From Lasiosphaeris hirsuta (lineage: Eukaryota; Ascomycota; Sordariomycetes; Sordariales; Lasiosphaeriaceae): a stretch of 64,000 nucleotides of DNA. Under the pieces are notes generated by a model. That model saw only the letters and a list, made by a program, of their open reading frames with translations, did no database searches and was not told where the DNA came from. Made by a program: the position numbers and the translations under genes. Location: the NCBI GenBank assembly GCA_030549175.1, contig JAUKUA010000004.1:1674001-1738000 (forward strand), given 5' to 3'. Shown here in pieces: positions 22,835 through 34,877 of this stretch; position 1 is the stretch's first letter, and each line of letters starts with the position of its first letter.

Positions 22835-23728
22835 ACAAGCTATGGGTGTTTTTTTCTGACTTTCCCTTGGACCCGTTCGCCGAGCAAGAGGGATGAGCAA
22901 CCAGTGCCCAAGGTGGTGGAGCCCACACCCAAAATTTTGGAGGGTCGGATGGATTCTGCCGCTTGGCGTACAAAGGCGGTGGGGAACCCTAGTGGACGAT
23001 GCGCCCCGCAGGATCCCGCTGCTTTTTGCCGCTGAACAACGAACCCAGGCCACACCGCAAGCTCGGCCTGCCGCTTCCTAGGTCCTCGAATCCGGCCCGC
23101 ACCCGAGGCGGGTCCGAATGCGCAAAGGAACCCCTTTTCGTCAACCTCAAAAGAGTCAGCGAACGGAAATTCTCTATTTTCTTTTCATATTGTTTACAGT
23201 TCAAACCCGGTCCACACAGCACTGTGGGGGTTCCATCAGTACTAAATCGGCATACCTGTCCCGCCATCCACAAAAATGGGTTGAAGATTTGAGAACACTT
23301 TTCCTACCTGAAAAGTCCTTGGAACACCCAAGGAGGTAGGTATCTCTTTAATTTGAGAAAAGGGTTGGCCCTGCTACCAAGGTCATTCTGCCCAGCAGAG
23401 GCGTTTCGTAATTGATCCAGCTCGAAGTCGCGCGCTAGCAATGTATCTCTTGCGAGAAGGCGTACCCACCAAGCCCTAAGCACCTTCCCGCGTCCCCAGG
23501 ACAGCTGTTCCTTCCCGGCAGGTTGAAAGAATGAAGCACTAATGCCTTTCTTCTTTCCCATGCTCATTGAGCTCTTTTTGTATCTCGCCGCTGTCACATT
23601 TCTCGCATTTCTCGCATTTCTCGCGGCTCTCACATCTTCTCACGTCGCTCACATCTGGCCCTCCCGCGATTTTGACAACCTCCGCTGTATCTTGTTGGAA
23701 CGCATCCACTAGCCCACGACCCACCGAC
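22835..23728. other. Divergent promoter region of Trm1 and the SLATT gene
   Basis: About 0.9 kb between two divergent starts. It is pyrimidine-rich close to the SLATT start, with three tandem copies of CATTTCTCG at 23597-23623 in the likely leader. An upstream in-frame extension of the SLATT frame (from 23567) reads through this repeat and is probably not translated. No other gene is seen. Confidence 0.6.
23597..23623 (+). repeat. Three tandem copies of CATTTCTCG
   Basis: Exact 9-bp repeat in the leader of the SLATT gene, about 105 bp before its ATG. The pyrimidine-rich composition is typical of fungal leaders. Confidence 0.8.
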
Positions 23729-24615
23729 ATGGCTAGCATTGGCAGAGATGGCAGCCATCTAAGCCTCCCGGGGCTGAAGGCCGACCAGCTCTCGGAAACG
23801 GCAGAGAGCATATACAAGTCGGAGAGGCCTTCCAGTATCCCCCTTCCGAGCGGCCGTGGTGGTAATTCTCTGCCTACCTTTACCAAATCAATGCCTCCAC
23901 CTTTGCCGAGCCAGCCACTCAAGTCCAGTCCCACACACGTCCACCATCGCTTCCTGTCCCCTGCCGAATGGGCTCGAGTTGCTCACGGGATCGGCGCTAT
24001 CAGAGAGGGAGAGACACACACTGTCGTCCACCCCAGTTGCTGGTACTGGCCTACGAAAGGTCTCCCGGATGGACTGTACCGAGACGTCATCGAACAGCGA
24101 TTCAAATTCTTCGTCACGTACCACCTCGTCAGCACCCTACGATGGGCCTTGATGATTCTCCAAATCGTTCTTGGTGCTGTTTTGACCGCCCTCGGCTCTC
24201 TAGACATGACCAACGGCACGTCCATTACCATCCTGGCCGCTATTAACACCGTTGATGCTGGCCTACTTGCTCTCATGCACAATAGCGGACTCCCCGACCG
24301 CTACCGGCTTGACAGGGTGGAGTTTGTCAAGGTTGAGGACTTTCTCAAGGTATGAGCTCCCTGCACATGCGGCTGGAAACGCTGGCTGACAACTTCTTGA
24401 CATAGGAGCTACTAGACACGGGCATTGTCGAGAGCGGCCAAACGGTGGATGACATCCTCAGTGACTGCTTTTCCCGATACCAAACTGCCAAATCCACGGT
24501 GTTGGCCAACATGCCGGATTCTTACACCATCCATCCCGGCCCCACCCAATCAAAGGGTTCGAATCAGATGCTTTGCCCAGAGCCTGCAGCCCACTTTACC
24601 TCCGGTCACCTCTAA
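23729..24615 (+). CDS. SLATT-domain two-transmembrane protein (fungal type)
   Basis: Small membrane protein resembling the fungal SLATT group (SMODS- and SLOG-associating two-TM effector domain). Exon 1 is 23729-24349 and exon 2 24406-24615, giving 276 residues; phase 0 junction. The N-terminal 85 residues are Ser/Pro-rich and look disordered. The core starts around HHRFLSPAEWARVAHGIGA and includes GLYRDVIEQRFKFFVTYHLVST. Two hydrophobic helices follow at about 135-160 and 170-190, and then a C-terminal helix VEFVKVEDFL just before the intron. In bacteria SLATT proteins are proposed pore-forming effectors in nucleotide-signalling defence; the role of fungal copies is not established. No partner SLOG, NACHT or nucleotidyltransferase gene is next to it here. 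Family call is by motif memory. Confidence 0.75.
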
Positions 24616-25554
24616 GCTTCCAGTTTTCGAATGTGATGGTGACGGTTGGCTGATAGCCAAGCTAAGCGATCAACGCGATACGATGGTGGATATTTGTGTA
24701 GCATGCTGTTGGCTTTCTTTATCATGTTGAGTATCTGACAGTGCGTGGGGGTGGTATCAGAACACGGAACATCTTGTTAGTATCGGGCTGATTCAGGGCT
24801 ATGTTGCGGTTCAAAAGGGGTATTAGGGGGAATGTGAGTTTTTGACACGACCAGGGTTATACTTTTTTTGGCGGCGGCGGCGTGTTGGAAACATTTTACA
24901 ACGATAGTGAGGTAACAAAGTTGCCATAATAATGAAGACTGTTCGTCGCTCAGTTCCGACAACATGGGATTCGTCTTTTGTTCTCTACGGGAACTCGGAA
25001 AAGATCTGAGAACAAATGAAACCTTGGCGTTTGGATGCAAAATTTAGATTGCGATAGCGGGTGAGCCGCCGGCTTGCGATATTCCCAAACCTTCATCGAG
25101 CAGACCCTTCAGGCTGATTTCACGGCTCAAACCCGCAATGGTACCGGACCTGCATTTGGACGCCAAGACTCGAACAGCCAGCTTCCACGACATGGAATGC
25201 TAGGAAAGGCATTCTTGTCGATAACATTTGGTCGCATTCTCCCTTGTCCTCTCACTTCTCTCTTCTGTATGGAGACTTAATCCACTCCTCTACCCCCTTG
25301 AGTTTGGGTCAACGGCAAACTTAACCACCTATCTGGCACTCAAGGCCCAGGTCAACCGACGGCTTCAGCGAGTATCATACGAGACAATTGCCTACTAATA
25401 ATAGGCATTGGGGTTATAAGAACTTCAATTGGGCCCGTTCAACGTACTAAGGAGATGCACGGGTGGATAGATGGGGCTGAGATAAACCACATCCTTTTTG
25501 GTCGCTGGGGAACTGTATACATCGCCAGTTATTCCTCTCGAATCTTTGCACAAA
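24616..25554. other. Intergenic, 0.9 kb
   Basis: No gene is seen. The stretch holds the SLATT 3' region and the presumed promoter of the GT31 gene. Short frames on either strand have no recognisable features. Confidence 0.6.
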
Positions 25555-27300
25555 ATGTCCCCCCGCGTGGTCGTCTCGTACGGCCGTGCGAGGACCATTC
25601 ATGTCGGCCTCGTCTGCCTCGGGTCCATGACCATTTTCTTTTTGCTGAGGCTCTACGTGACCGACCACAACCCCTTTCGCCGCAGTATTTACCGGCCCAC
25701 CGAAGGAAAGACCTCAGGCCCCTGGCGGGATGATTGGAGTTCTATCAAGCATAACAACCCTCAAAGCACGAACAAGGTCGAGGCTGATGCCCCTCGAGTC
25801 GATCCCGATGTACTCGCCTACCTCCGCACTCTCACCAAGAACCACGCCTTGTCCGACGAAATCTCCTGGACCGTCCGTCGCGTCCAGCCCAAGTACTCGC
25901 CCGCAAGCAACCACCAACACAGTCCTCCATCCCTAACAGAGATCAAGCCCCCCTTATTCCAACCCCACCCCTTCCTCCGCACCCCCATCGCCACCCTCTC
26001 CTCCTCCTCCGCCAACCCCCCTCCCCCCGCCGTCCCCCAACACCTCTCCCTCCCCATGCTCCCCCCACGCCTCCCCTCCGCCGTCGACGCCTCCCCCCTC
26101 CTCATCGCCGTCTCTACCACCCACGCCCGCCTCACCCGCGCCAACAACACGCTCATGCACGACTGGGCACGCTGGCTGACGGACGGCAAGGGCTCGTCCA
26201 ACGGCGCCGCCCTCGTGGTCCTCCTGCACGGGGCGAGCCCTGCGGAGGTGGGCGCCGTGCGGGACGGGCTGCGGAGGTTGGGGGTGGACGTCGACGTCGG
26301 CGCCAGCCCGGAGGAGGGTGGGGATCGCGGGGATCGCTGGGCTAGGTTGATGCAGGCGCTGGTTATCAGGCGCGTGAGGGAGCCGGCCGGGAGGGAGTGG
26401 TTTGGGGTGGTGGATGATGATGTTTTCCTTCCGAGGGTGGAGGGGTTGTTGGGGAAGTTGGGGAGGGGGGAGGGGAGGGGGTATGTTGGAGTGCCAAGCG
26501 AGAGGGCGGATTGGGACGAGGATGGGGGTAGGGTGGGGACGGTTGGCGGCGGGGTGGTGTTTATGACAGCGGGCATGGTGGATATGGTTGGGCAGCTGCT
26601 GTGCTTGCAGGAGCCGAATGGGAGGAGTCCGCCTGGGGGGAAGGGGTGGGATGCGAGGCTGTTTGAGTGCGTGGTGGAGAAGACGCAGGATGTCGACTTG
26701 CGCGTCCTGCCGGGGCTGTATAACCCGGAGGGTGTGGACGAGGACATGAGCCTGTATGGGAGCTACAAGGTATTCTCCAGTCAGACGGGGTATGGTAGCG
26801 GTGTCCAGCCGCTGGCGCTGCATCACTACCGGGACTATCATCGGCTCGAGGCCGGGAAAGGCCACATTGTTGCCTCGCTCTGCGGCGAGGACTGTTTTCT
26901 CCAGCGTTTCTTGTTCAAGGATGGCTGGGTGTTGGTCAACGGGTACACCCTGACGCAGTACCTTCAAGGGGCGAGGGCAGTGCCCTTGGCGAGAAAAAAA
27001 CACGGTAACTCGAAACTAGTCGCTCTCGGAGAGAGGCTCGTCATTGACAAGGGTGACATCGCCGGCCAAGATGAGAAGACGGTCGCGTGGAAAGGGCATA
27101 AAAAGACATGGAGGCTCTTCGATTCAGTGGCTCGAGAGAACGGCGAGGTCTGGCAGGCGTATATCAACCGGAAGGGGGGAGACAACTCGGTGAGCGGGGA
27201 TATCAGCGAGCGCTTGCCAGGGAACGTTGTGCATGGCAGTGACGAGGAAAAGGCCGATGTCGACTCTGTCGTTATCATAATATGGGAACCAGCTAGCTAG
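25555..27300 (+). CDS. GT31/Fringe-like glycosyltransferase, type II membrane protein
   Basis: Probable Golgi glycosyltransferase. Single exon, 581 residues from the ATG at 25555; the frame extends further upstream but the chosen ATG gives a compact cytosolic tail. A signal anchor (about residues 14-35, GLVCLGSMTIFFLLRLYV) is followed by a low-complexity Pro/Ser stem. The catalytic region shows the strand LLIAVSTTHARL, then WFGVVDDDVFLPR (about 282-294), whose DDD is the metal/nucleotide-sugar motif of GT31 and Fringe enzymes. Later come GGGVVFMTAGMVD, CVVEKTQDVDLRVLPGLY and LALHHYRDYHRL, which match fungal Fringe/DUF604-like proteins. Donor and acceptor are unknown. Base composition is strongly skewed: the first part is C-rich and the middle G-rich. 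Confidence 0.8.
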   Translation: MSPRVVVSYGRARTIHVGLVCLGSMTIFFLLRLYVTDHNPFRRSIYRPTEGKTSGPWRDDWSSIKHNNPQSTNKVEADAPRVDPDVLAYLRTLTKNHALSDEISWTVRRVQPKYSPASNHQHSPPSLTEIKPPLFQPHPFLRTPIATLSSSSANPPPPAVPQHLSLPMLPPRLPSAVDASPLLIAVSTTHARLTRANNTLMHDWARWLTDGKGSSNGAALVVLLHGASPAEVGAVRDGLRRLGVDVDVGASPEEGGDRGDRWARLMQALVIRRVREPAGREWFGVVDDDVFLPRVEGLLGKLGRGEGRGYVGVPSERADWDEDGGRVGTVGGGVVFMTAGMVDMVGQLLCLQEPNGRSPPGGKGWDARLFECVVEKTQDVDLRVLPGLYNPEGVDEDMSLYGSYKVFSSQTGYGSGVQPLALHHYRDYHRLEAGKGHIVASLCGEDCFLQRFLFKDGWVLVNGYTLTQYLQGARAVPLARKKHGNSKLVALGERLVIDKGDIAGQDEKTVAWKGHKKTWRLFDSVARENGEVWQAYINRKGGDNSVSGDISERLPGNVVHGSDEEKADVDSVVIIIWEPAS

Positions 27301-27954
27301 GAATGTCATTCGCTATCGTTCATGCCCACCTTCAAACTTGAGTTTGTCGCACTTTCTTATCAACCGAGGTGGGGGCATCAACAGAACGAAGTTACTAGCG
27401 GTGGCACAAAAAGTAAATAGCGAGAGTGAAAAGAGGGACCTTGCACGATGTCGGAATCACTAGCTCAAGCCATACTTTCTTATTGTCACAATTCTTGCTG
27501 CTCAAAAAAGGGGGCAGTCGATTTAGACTTTTCCGACCCGTCCTAATGTAATCTCATCTCTCGCCACCCGCCGGGGCGCTCCGTGCCATTGCACCGCCAC
27601 CAAAAATACACACTGCTCCCAATTCATCGCAGCATAACGCCCCATGCCCCAGATTCATGACATACAATTATACTTCAAAAGACCTAGGAGCTTTATATTA
27701 TAGCGTATAGTACGTGTAAGGTGTGTGTGTGGTGCGGTGTATTGCGATGATAATTGCAGACGCTCTCCCTCCCCCTGGGTCCATACCATCCAGAACCACC
27801 ATCTATCCACCGATTATATGTATATAAAAAAATAAGAATAAAACCCCCCCGAAGGAGCGAGAAAAAGGAGGGAGATTCGGCCGTCATCACGCATGCATGC
27901 ATCCCATCCTCCCAATATTGCACAGACCACTCGCCACCACATCAACACCCCTCA
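27301..27954. other. Convergent 3' intergenic region
   Basis: This is the 3' flanks of the GT31 gene (+) and the sugar porter (-). A GT-rich patch occurs near 27720-27740. No gene is supported. Confidence 0.6.
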
Positions 27955-29898
27955 TTAGCGTGGGAAATATGCTTGCGGATAGAACTGCTGGGGGCTCGTG
28001 GCTAGTTGCTGAGGGCTCGCCGGGAATTGCTGGGGGCTCGAGGGGTGCGACGCGTACGAAGCATGTGAGGATTGCTGGTACGGGCTTCCGGGCTGCTGGT
28101 GTGGACTTGTGTTTTCCTGATAGTAGGGGTCTCCGGCGTTCGGGTAGTGCCCGTTGGGGCTCTTCTCGGCCGGGCGGACGTGGCCCATCTCGGCAGCAAA
28201 AGTTGTTGTGGCCACCCAGCCGGCCGACTTGCGCGGGCTCGTTTCCTCCATCATGCGGTCGATCTGCTCAAGGGTGAGGCCCTTCATCTCTGGTACCAGG
28301 AAGTAAGCGAAGATGAGGGACAACGAGCAGAGCGAGCCCCAGATAAAAAACACGCGAGGCCCGAGGTTGGCTGAGCCGGCCGAGTTGCCCACCATGTACG
28401 GCGTGATGACGGCGATGATGCAGTTCCAGAACCAATTCGATGCTGTCGAGATACCCACGCCACGAGAACGGATCGGCAGCGGGAAGCACTCGCCAACGAT
28501 AACCCATCCGACGGGGCCCCAGGTGATAGCAAAGAAGAAGATGTAGATGCAGATAAAGGCAATCATGGCCTTGACAGCGTCGCCGTTGTTCGCCTCCAGC
28601 CGCCCTGCCGTAACGCCAATGCAAGCCACGATAAATTGGGAAAGAATCATGCCAATTGCACCCCAGATCAGAAGCAAACGACGACCAAAATACTCAATCG
28701 ACCAGAACGAGATGGGCGTTGACAGCACGTTGACGAGAGTGGTGACAAGTGAGATCTTGAAAGGGTCTTGGATGGTGCCAAGCTGCTGGAAGAAGGTTGT
28801 GCCAAAGTAAAAGATAAAGTTGATGCCCGTAAGTTGCTGCATCATTTGCATTCCGGCTCCGAGGATGGTACGCCGAAGGTTGCCGTTGCCCTTCTGCAAA
28901 GATCCCTGGAAGCAGGCCATCCACGATCCGATATAGCTGGTCTGAGGAATCACCTGCATTTCGTACTCGTGGTTGGCCACAATTTCGGCAAGTTCGTCCT
29001 TGATGTATTCGGAATCAACAGGCTGACCACGAACAAGTGCTAGGTCCTTGGCTGCCAGCTCGATCTTGCCCTTCTGGACATGGTAACGGGGAGATTCGGC
29101 TAAAGGGTTGTCAGGACAAAAAGGCCACAGCCGCGTCAACAGGCACACGACTTACGCAAAAGGTAAAGACCAACACCCAAGATAATGGCCCACAGGAATT
29201 GGATAGAGATGGGAATACGATATGCGCCCGTGTCGTTGCGCTGCGAGGTTGAATATGTGACGCAGTTGGCGAGTAGGATTCCAAGAGTGATGCAGAACTG
29301 GTATCCCGAGACCAAAGCGCCACGAAACTTTCTTGGCGAAATCTCGGACATATACAGGATAATAATGGCGGATGTAAAGCCGACACCGAGACCAGAGACC
29401 AAGCGACCCATGACGAAGAGGGGAAGCTGGTTTGTCGACGCCATCTGAAGAATACAGCCGACAGAGAAGATGATGCACCCATAGATGATAGTAGGCCGGC
29501 GGCCAATGAAGTCGGCAATATCACCTGCGATGAGGGCTCCGAAGAAGGTACCGCAAGAGAGAATACTCGTCATGAGAGACTTGGTGGATGAAGGCAGTCC
29601 GAAATCAGTAGACGATACACTAATGGGAGTGCGTGTCGCATAGTCATATTGGAGTCCTGTATACTCTGTTATGAAGAAGGGTGTGCCGAGCACTCCCGAC
29701 ATCCAGCCCGTGTCATAGCCAAAGACTGTGATATTGTCAGCATAACATGGTGAACGTCGAGCGGCAAGCCAACTTACAGATACCGCCGAAGGCCGCAAAG
29801 GCACAGAGAAGATAGGCCTTCATGGTAACCGGGGCTTCGATCCGAGATAAATCGGACGTGCCCATGATGGGCACGAAGCCGGCGCCGCCCATGCCCAT
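27955..29898 (-). CDS. MFS sugar porter, high-affinity glucose transporter-like
   Basis: Plasma-membrane monosaccharide transporter of the sugar porter family. Exons: 29898-29778, 29725-29156, 29099-27955, giving 611 residues. The first junction restores GGIFFGYDTGWMSGV, the TM1 motif, and the second restores LLPESPRYHV, the PESPRYL motif before the central loop. Other signatures are GDIADFIGRRPTI in loop 2-3, MGRLVSGLGVGF in TM4, QQLTGINFIFYFGTTFF in TM7, and VPEMKGLTLEQIDRMMEE after TM12. The C-terminal tail begins ETSPRKSAGWVATTTFAAEMG, as in fungal high-affinity glucose transporters, and ends in an unusually long Gln/Ser/Pro repeat of about 60 residues. The loop signature has VPEMKG where most members have PETKG. 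Substrate is inferred. Confidence 0.88.
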
Positions 29899-32800
29899 GT
29901 TGTCCGATGAAGTAGGCTGCCGCTGTGTGATTATTTGGTGATTCGTTCGCTATGGAACGGTGCGGTTGGGCTTGAAATCTAAGCCAGATACCGAAGGTCT
30001 CACACAACTTCGGTCCGTCGCGATGTTCCAAAGACCGTATGAGAGAAGGGTGAGAAGACCAGTGCTAGGCGATGTTGCGGAACAGGTCTATTAACTAAGG
30101 GGACAAGGGAGAAACTGTCTGTCAAGCCGAAAGACAGGCCTGGGCATGGCAGATCCGAGAGCCCTGAACTTGTCAACTTCGAAAAAATGGGATGGGTGAC
30201 ACAAAAAAAAAAAAACGGACGCCAACCTTCGAAAGAGACAATGAAAGAGACGCGGGCGGAAAGTGGGAGCCCCATAAATTATACACAAAGACAGAAAGAG
30301 ACAGGAGGCCTAGGAGTCTCGCAGATCTTGGGAGATGGCGCTGGTCATCCTTGCTGGCCGCAAGGGCACCATTCCGCATTCCGCAATTCTGGGTATTGGG
30401 GCGCTGGGCTTCGTCTCTTTTTTTTCATGCTGGCCCCGGTCAGCGCCAGACCTGCAGACTGTCAGCAGGGATTCAGGGATTCAGCCTTCGACGTTCCCCG
30501 GCGCAGGGCATTGGCCAGACAAGAGCGAGCGAGAGCATCGTGGGAGCGCTGTAGGAGCTGTGGCACGTTCGACACAGTGGTGAATTCCGCACACCCTCCA
30601 CGTCTCCCACGTCTCCCAGCCCTCAGCTGCGCAATAAGTGGCCGCTCGCCGCTGATCCCCCGCAGGCAGGAGGATTCGACATCTGCCAAGCCAACACCGT
30701 TTTGTTCTTTGATCCTTTGGCAGGGTGCCTCGCAAGTGTCTGGCCTCAAAGGGCGTGGTGGTTCAAGACAAAAGAGAAGGGCCACGACACAGGGAAAGCC
30801 GAGAAAGCAAGACAGCAACAGCGGACGGTAGTCGGGTCCCACGAGAGTCTCGACTCTCGATTCCCGTTGAAGACCCATCTCTCGGGTGCGAGAGTCTCAC
30901 CCCACATGGCTCGCCGTATTCTTTTGGCTGGATTTCCTTGGCTGGACCTGACTTGCGCCTCAATGGCGTCTCAGCTGCCCAAGAGTCCGAAATGCGGATT
31001 GGACGGAGCGACTGTTGGCCGTTCGGCGGCGCATGCGGCCTCTCAGCCCACTTCCGCTTTCCATCGACTGCAATCTGCACCACTGATATCGGTATTCCAA
31101 CAGTTATGATGTCTGAGCAAGCTGCAGTGAACACCAAGAACAGCGGGCAAGAGGGAAAGGAGGAGAAGAAAAAAGTAGAGGATTGCCGCTTGTGCCGTCA
31201 ACGCGACGATCCGATTAAGGTTTTCTTGGCGTGCGCAAGGGTCGCGATTATGTCAACCCGAGATTTCGTTGAAATTCGGGTGTTCTAGGTGTTCAGTGGA
31301 TAAGCGTAATATGAATCCGGGTTGTGCCCGACCCACCAAGTTCACGGTAGTATATCCGTACTTCACACATTAAACCAACTTCGACTTCTCTGCAGGCTGC
31401 TTCCTCGGAATTGAAAATCTAAAAACGACGCGGGGATCGTTCAATGAAGGCGTGGTTTGCTGCGTCATGTCCTCCAACTGATGTGTCGCATTACATAAAT
31501 GGTATGGCCTGGTGGATGCATACAGCCCACCAAGACTGCTGCTGTGCGCGCGTTTGGGCTTTGGTGAAATTCCGGGAAACGCGATTTCCCCTTTCTCAGT
31601 GCCGTAGACCCACCACGAAGTAACCCGATGATATGGGTACCTGTTCAAGTTCGCTTCCACCCGCAACTGCCTGTTCCCCGGTATTTGATGGACCAAGAGA
31701 TAAGTTGAACTGGTAGCGCCTCTTTTTGCGGATATCAACAGCGTAGCTCATCGAAACTAGCCAGGCGGTGCCCCTTTCATCTTGCGACAAGTTGTCCAAG
31801 CCAAACACACTATTGGCGCCATCGTGACATTGGCGCCCTAGACTACGGCAGTGACATGGAAGGGACATGACTTCCCCGCCTGCTTTACTGACAGATTCCC
31901 GTCACCAGACGAATGCGCAGAAACCGATACAACGCCATCACTAGCCGCACCTAGCTGCGCTCTGCGAAGCGACAGAGATATTCCAATTATTATGGATCCC
32001 AGTTCCACTGATTTTCCACAGGCAAGAGGAAACCTAATCTGGGGAACCTTCGTTTGGGGATTTTTGCCAAACCCTAGAGCTGTCAAACCGCATTGGCTCA
32101 ATGTTTCCCCGCGGTTGGTGCAGGTAAGGCACCACTAATTTCGCCGAGTCTGCGGTACTGGCGCACGGGTGTAATAATAGGCCATGCTGGCGTTGCCAGT
32201 TTGTGAGGCTGCGCATCGCCGTGCATCGAGGATCGAGAAAGCTCCAATGGTATTGGCCCCAAATGCAATATTTGGGGCGGCGCAGCACTCGTTCTGCCCT
32301 ACGTGACCACAGCACGCAATGAATTCCTGGGAGCAGCAGACGCCGAAGCGCCACATCTAGGGCTGAGCCGTTGACTTGCAGGACCGTGGCAAAACTCTCC
32401 AAACACTCGCCAGCATATCAAGCGCTAACGGCGCCACTCAAGAGAGTCGTTGATCAAAAGGGCTCGAAAAGGACTTGAAAAGCCCGCAGACACACCCGAA
32501 CCTCGACGGAAGCACACTGTACACAGTACGGATTTGCTCGCATACATTCTACCCTACACTAGCGTTTTGCCTGGTTGCCCGACTTTGCGGTTTGTGATCT
32601 TCCCTGGGCCTTCCATCTTGGCCTCGGAAATCTCCCGTCAACCGATTGCAGATAGGCAGCTCCCGCGAATCGGCTTGTCTTTGATAGCCACCGACTCGGA
32701 TCATCCGAAGAAAGGGAGAAAAAAAACCTTACACACACCTATGCCATTTCCACTATCAGATTCGGTCTCCTCAGTCGCCAAAATCTCCAGGCGCCAGGAC

Positions 32801-34548
32801 GTGGCGCTCGCAGGTGCTCACAGACCCCGGGGTTGGTCGCATTATAGCAAACCAACCGATACCTAGGTGGACACTATACTAGAATGATAGGATACGGTGA
32901 GTTTGGGCGCGCAGGTTGCACCGTGGAGTATGAGATCCAAGAACCCGGAAAGTTCCAAAAAGGACCTACGCCTTCAAGTGAAGGCCACGAGGCGACTTAC
33001 GCTCATCAGTGTTACTAGTGTCTAGTGTATCCTACTCACACACGCCATTTATCTTAGATGCAGTGAAACCATCGCAGCACTGACGCCTGTCGGTTACACC
33101 ACATTCAAGTCCTACAAAGCGGAATTTCCGACGAGCCATGCATGCCAGTAATGCTGCAACCGCAAGGAACATGACCCCAAGTGAGAGGTCCTGAGGCAGA
33201 GAAGCCCCATTTCACCACGGACAAGTTCCCATGCATCGCCGATCAGCCAGAACGGCCGAAAACACGGTAACTATCTCGGTGAAGGAAACCAGTCTTACCT
33301 CACCCACCCATACATGTCTTTCCCTCCATCTGGCACCACGATCTGGAGATATCCCCTCACCCTTGGACGCTCAGATCGGCCCAAGCCCTGAGCCCTACCC
33401 CTCCAGCGATTGCAAAGTTGGTTGGATGCGCTCCTTGGCCTGGGCGAAGAACGCGACCCCAGAATATATGGAAACCACCCAGCTGCTGCGGCGGTCTCAA
33501 TCTAGGTGAGGCAACTCTGGCCCCCCGTTATCTGCGCCAAAATCGACAGGAGTACACCCAAGACAACCTCCAAATTCCCAAAGCCCGAGGATGGACCGAA
33601 TAAACGCATCCCATATCGCACAGCTGTTGACAACGGCTGGGGTGGATGACGCTGTCGGTGCGGGCACACCGACCACCCCTCCTGACAATCACAGATTTGC
33701 GTGAGGGAGTTCTTATGTGAAGCACTAAGACCACCTCATAGGGCGGATAGTGCGGATAGGCCTATGCAGTGTCGATCATCCACGATGAACTGCGGTGTGA
33801 GACCCTCAAACACACACACACACATGCCCCTGATGGAAAACGCGCCGGGTTGGGGGTCGTCGTGGGACGGCACTTGCGGGAAATGCGGGAGGCTTCACTT
33901 GTCCAACCCCCTAACCGCTCCGTCATTGATGTGGTTTGTGATTGGTACTGGGGATAGGCCTAATATGGAGCCGCCGAATCCTCTTTCACTCCTTCTGTCA
34001 CAAATAAATCTCCTTTCTCCCCTTTTCCGACTTCGTGGACCTTAAGTTGTGTCACGGTATACAAAACATTCGCACACCACATTGGCTAGCACGCAAAAAG
34101 AAACTCCAATCGGACTGGTGTAAGAGACTTGAGCCACCGAGGAACATGCAACTAGGGATCTGTGTGTGAATATCACCTAGCCAGTGTATTATCCAAGTGG
34201 ACGGACAAGCATGAGGAATCGCTGCCTACGCAGTCTGACGGGCTGCGTCATCAGCAGACGAAGGACTTGAAACATATTGAAGGATGAGAGTTATACAAAG
34301 CTGAAGAAGTTGAGAGTTCATTCGTGGCTTCGTGTGCTGGAGCCCAGCCGTCAAGCGTATGTGCATCTAAGCAGGCCGGGGTCATTTGTCATGACTCCGA
34401 TGCTGATTATTTCTTGCTGTCTCTTCGCCCTTCGCTATATACCAGGGACCTTGATTTTTGACGGGGGTTGCGCCAAACCATGCCCTCCTTGGCAAAGAAA
34501 AGGTCGATTCCTAATAAAACATAGGTACGCCCCGCATAGCCGTATTTA
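29899..34548. other. 4.6 kb gene-poor region
   Basis: No gene is supported. Frames of 90-214 codons occur but overlap on several strands, are Ser/Arg/Pro-rich and lack motifs or consistent splice sites. Two copies of AGTACGGAT occur, at 31354-31362 (minus) and 32525-32533 (plus). A CA repeat of about nine units lies near 33810-33827. The first few hundred bases are probably promoter and leader of the sugar porter, with an A-run at about 30203-30215. Confidence 0.5.
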
Positions 34549-34877
34549 CTAGCTGTTGTAGGCCTTGGGGACCGTGATATTCAGAGCATCGGCCAGCGCG
34601 GTGCTGGCAACATATTCGGGGTCCCATTAATTCCTACAAGTTGAAGACGAGTGTCAGGTAACTTCCAACCCCATTATCAGTGCACCAAGTCATAGGGGGG
34701 CCGCCGCCATATTTATAATCCCAGGTGATTGATGAAGGTGGTGATGCCAAGACCGATATACGAGACCTGACCGTCAGTCTCATTGGCGAAGCGACCCTGA
34801 TGGTTGCTGCCAAGAGACCACGCCACTCTGCTGGCTACCCTCTCCTTTTGCTGCACGCGTGTTGCATTACCCTGCCG
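34549..34877 (-). pseudogene. Possible decayed coding fragment
   Basis: Two protein-like frames lie close together on the minus strand. One (34877-34713, 54 codons) includes GSNHQGRFANETDGQVSYIG. The other ends the region: WDPEYVASTALADALNITVP and a few residues more to a TAG at 34549-34551, with GC-rich third positions. A good fungal 3' splice site (CTGAC branch, TTGTAG at 34634) precedes it, but an in-frame TAA at 34627-34629 sits just after that junction. A frame change is also needed between the pieces. No family is recognised. Plus-strand frames here also look somewhat protein-like, so the call is weak. Confidence 0.3.

Noticed and set aside
24540..24570. tRNA-like GGTTCGAATC string
   Set aside because: It lies inside exon 2 of the SLATT gene and no acceptor stem or other arms fold around it. 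No tRNA was found elsewhere by eye.
25818..27003. Minus-strand frames of 309 and 349 codons
   Set aside because: Antisense shadows of the C- and G-rich GT31 coding region; Pro/His/Arg-rich with no motif.
31108..31288. Plus-strand frame with CRLCRQRDD, possible zinc protein
   Set aside because: Only two Cys, no upstream or downstream exons, and a stop shortly after.
33810..33828. CA dinucleotide run as a CRISPR or satellite array
   Set aside because: It is a plain microsatellite of about nine units; no spacer-repeat structure exists anywhere in the window.
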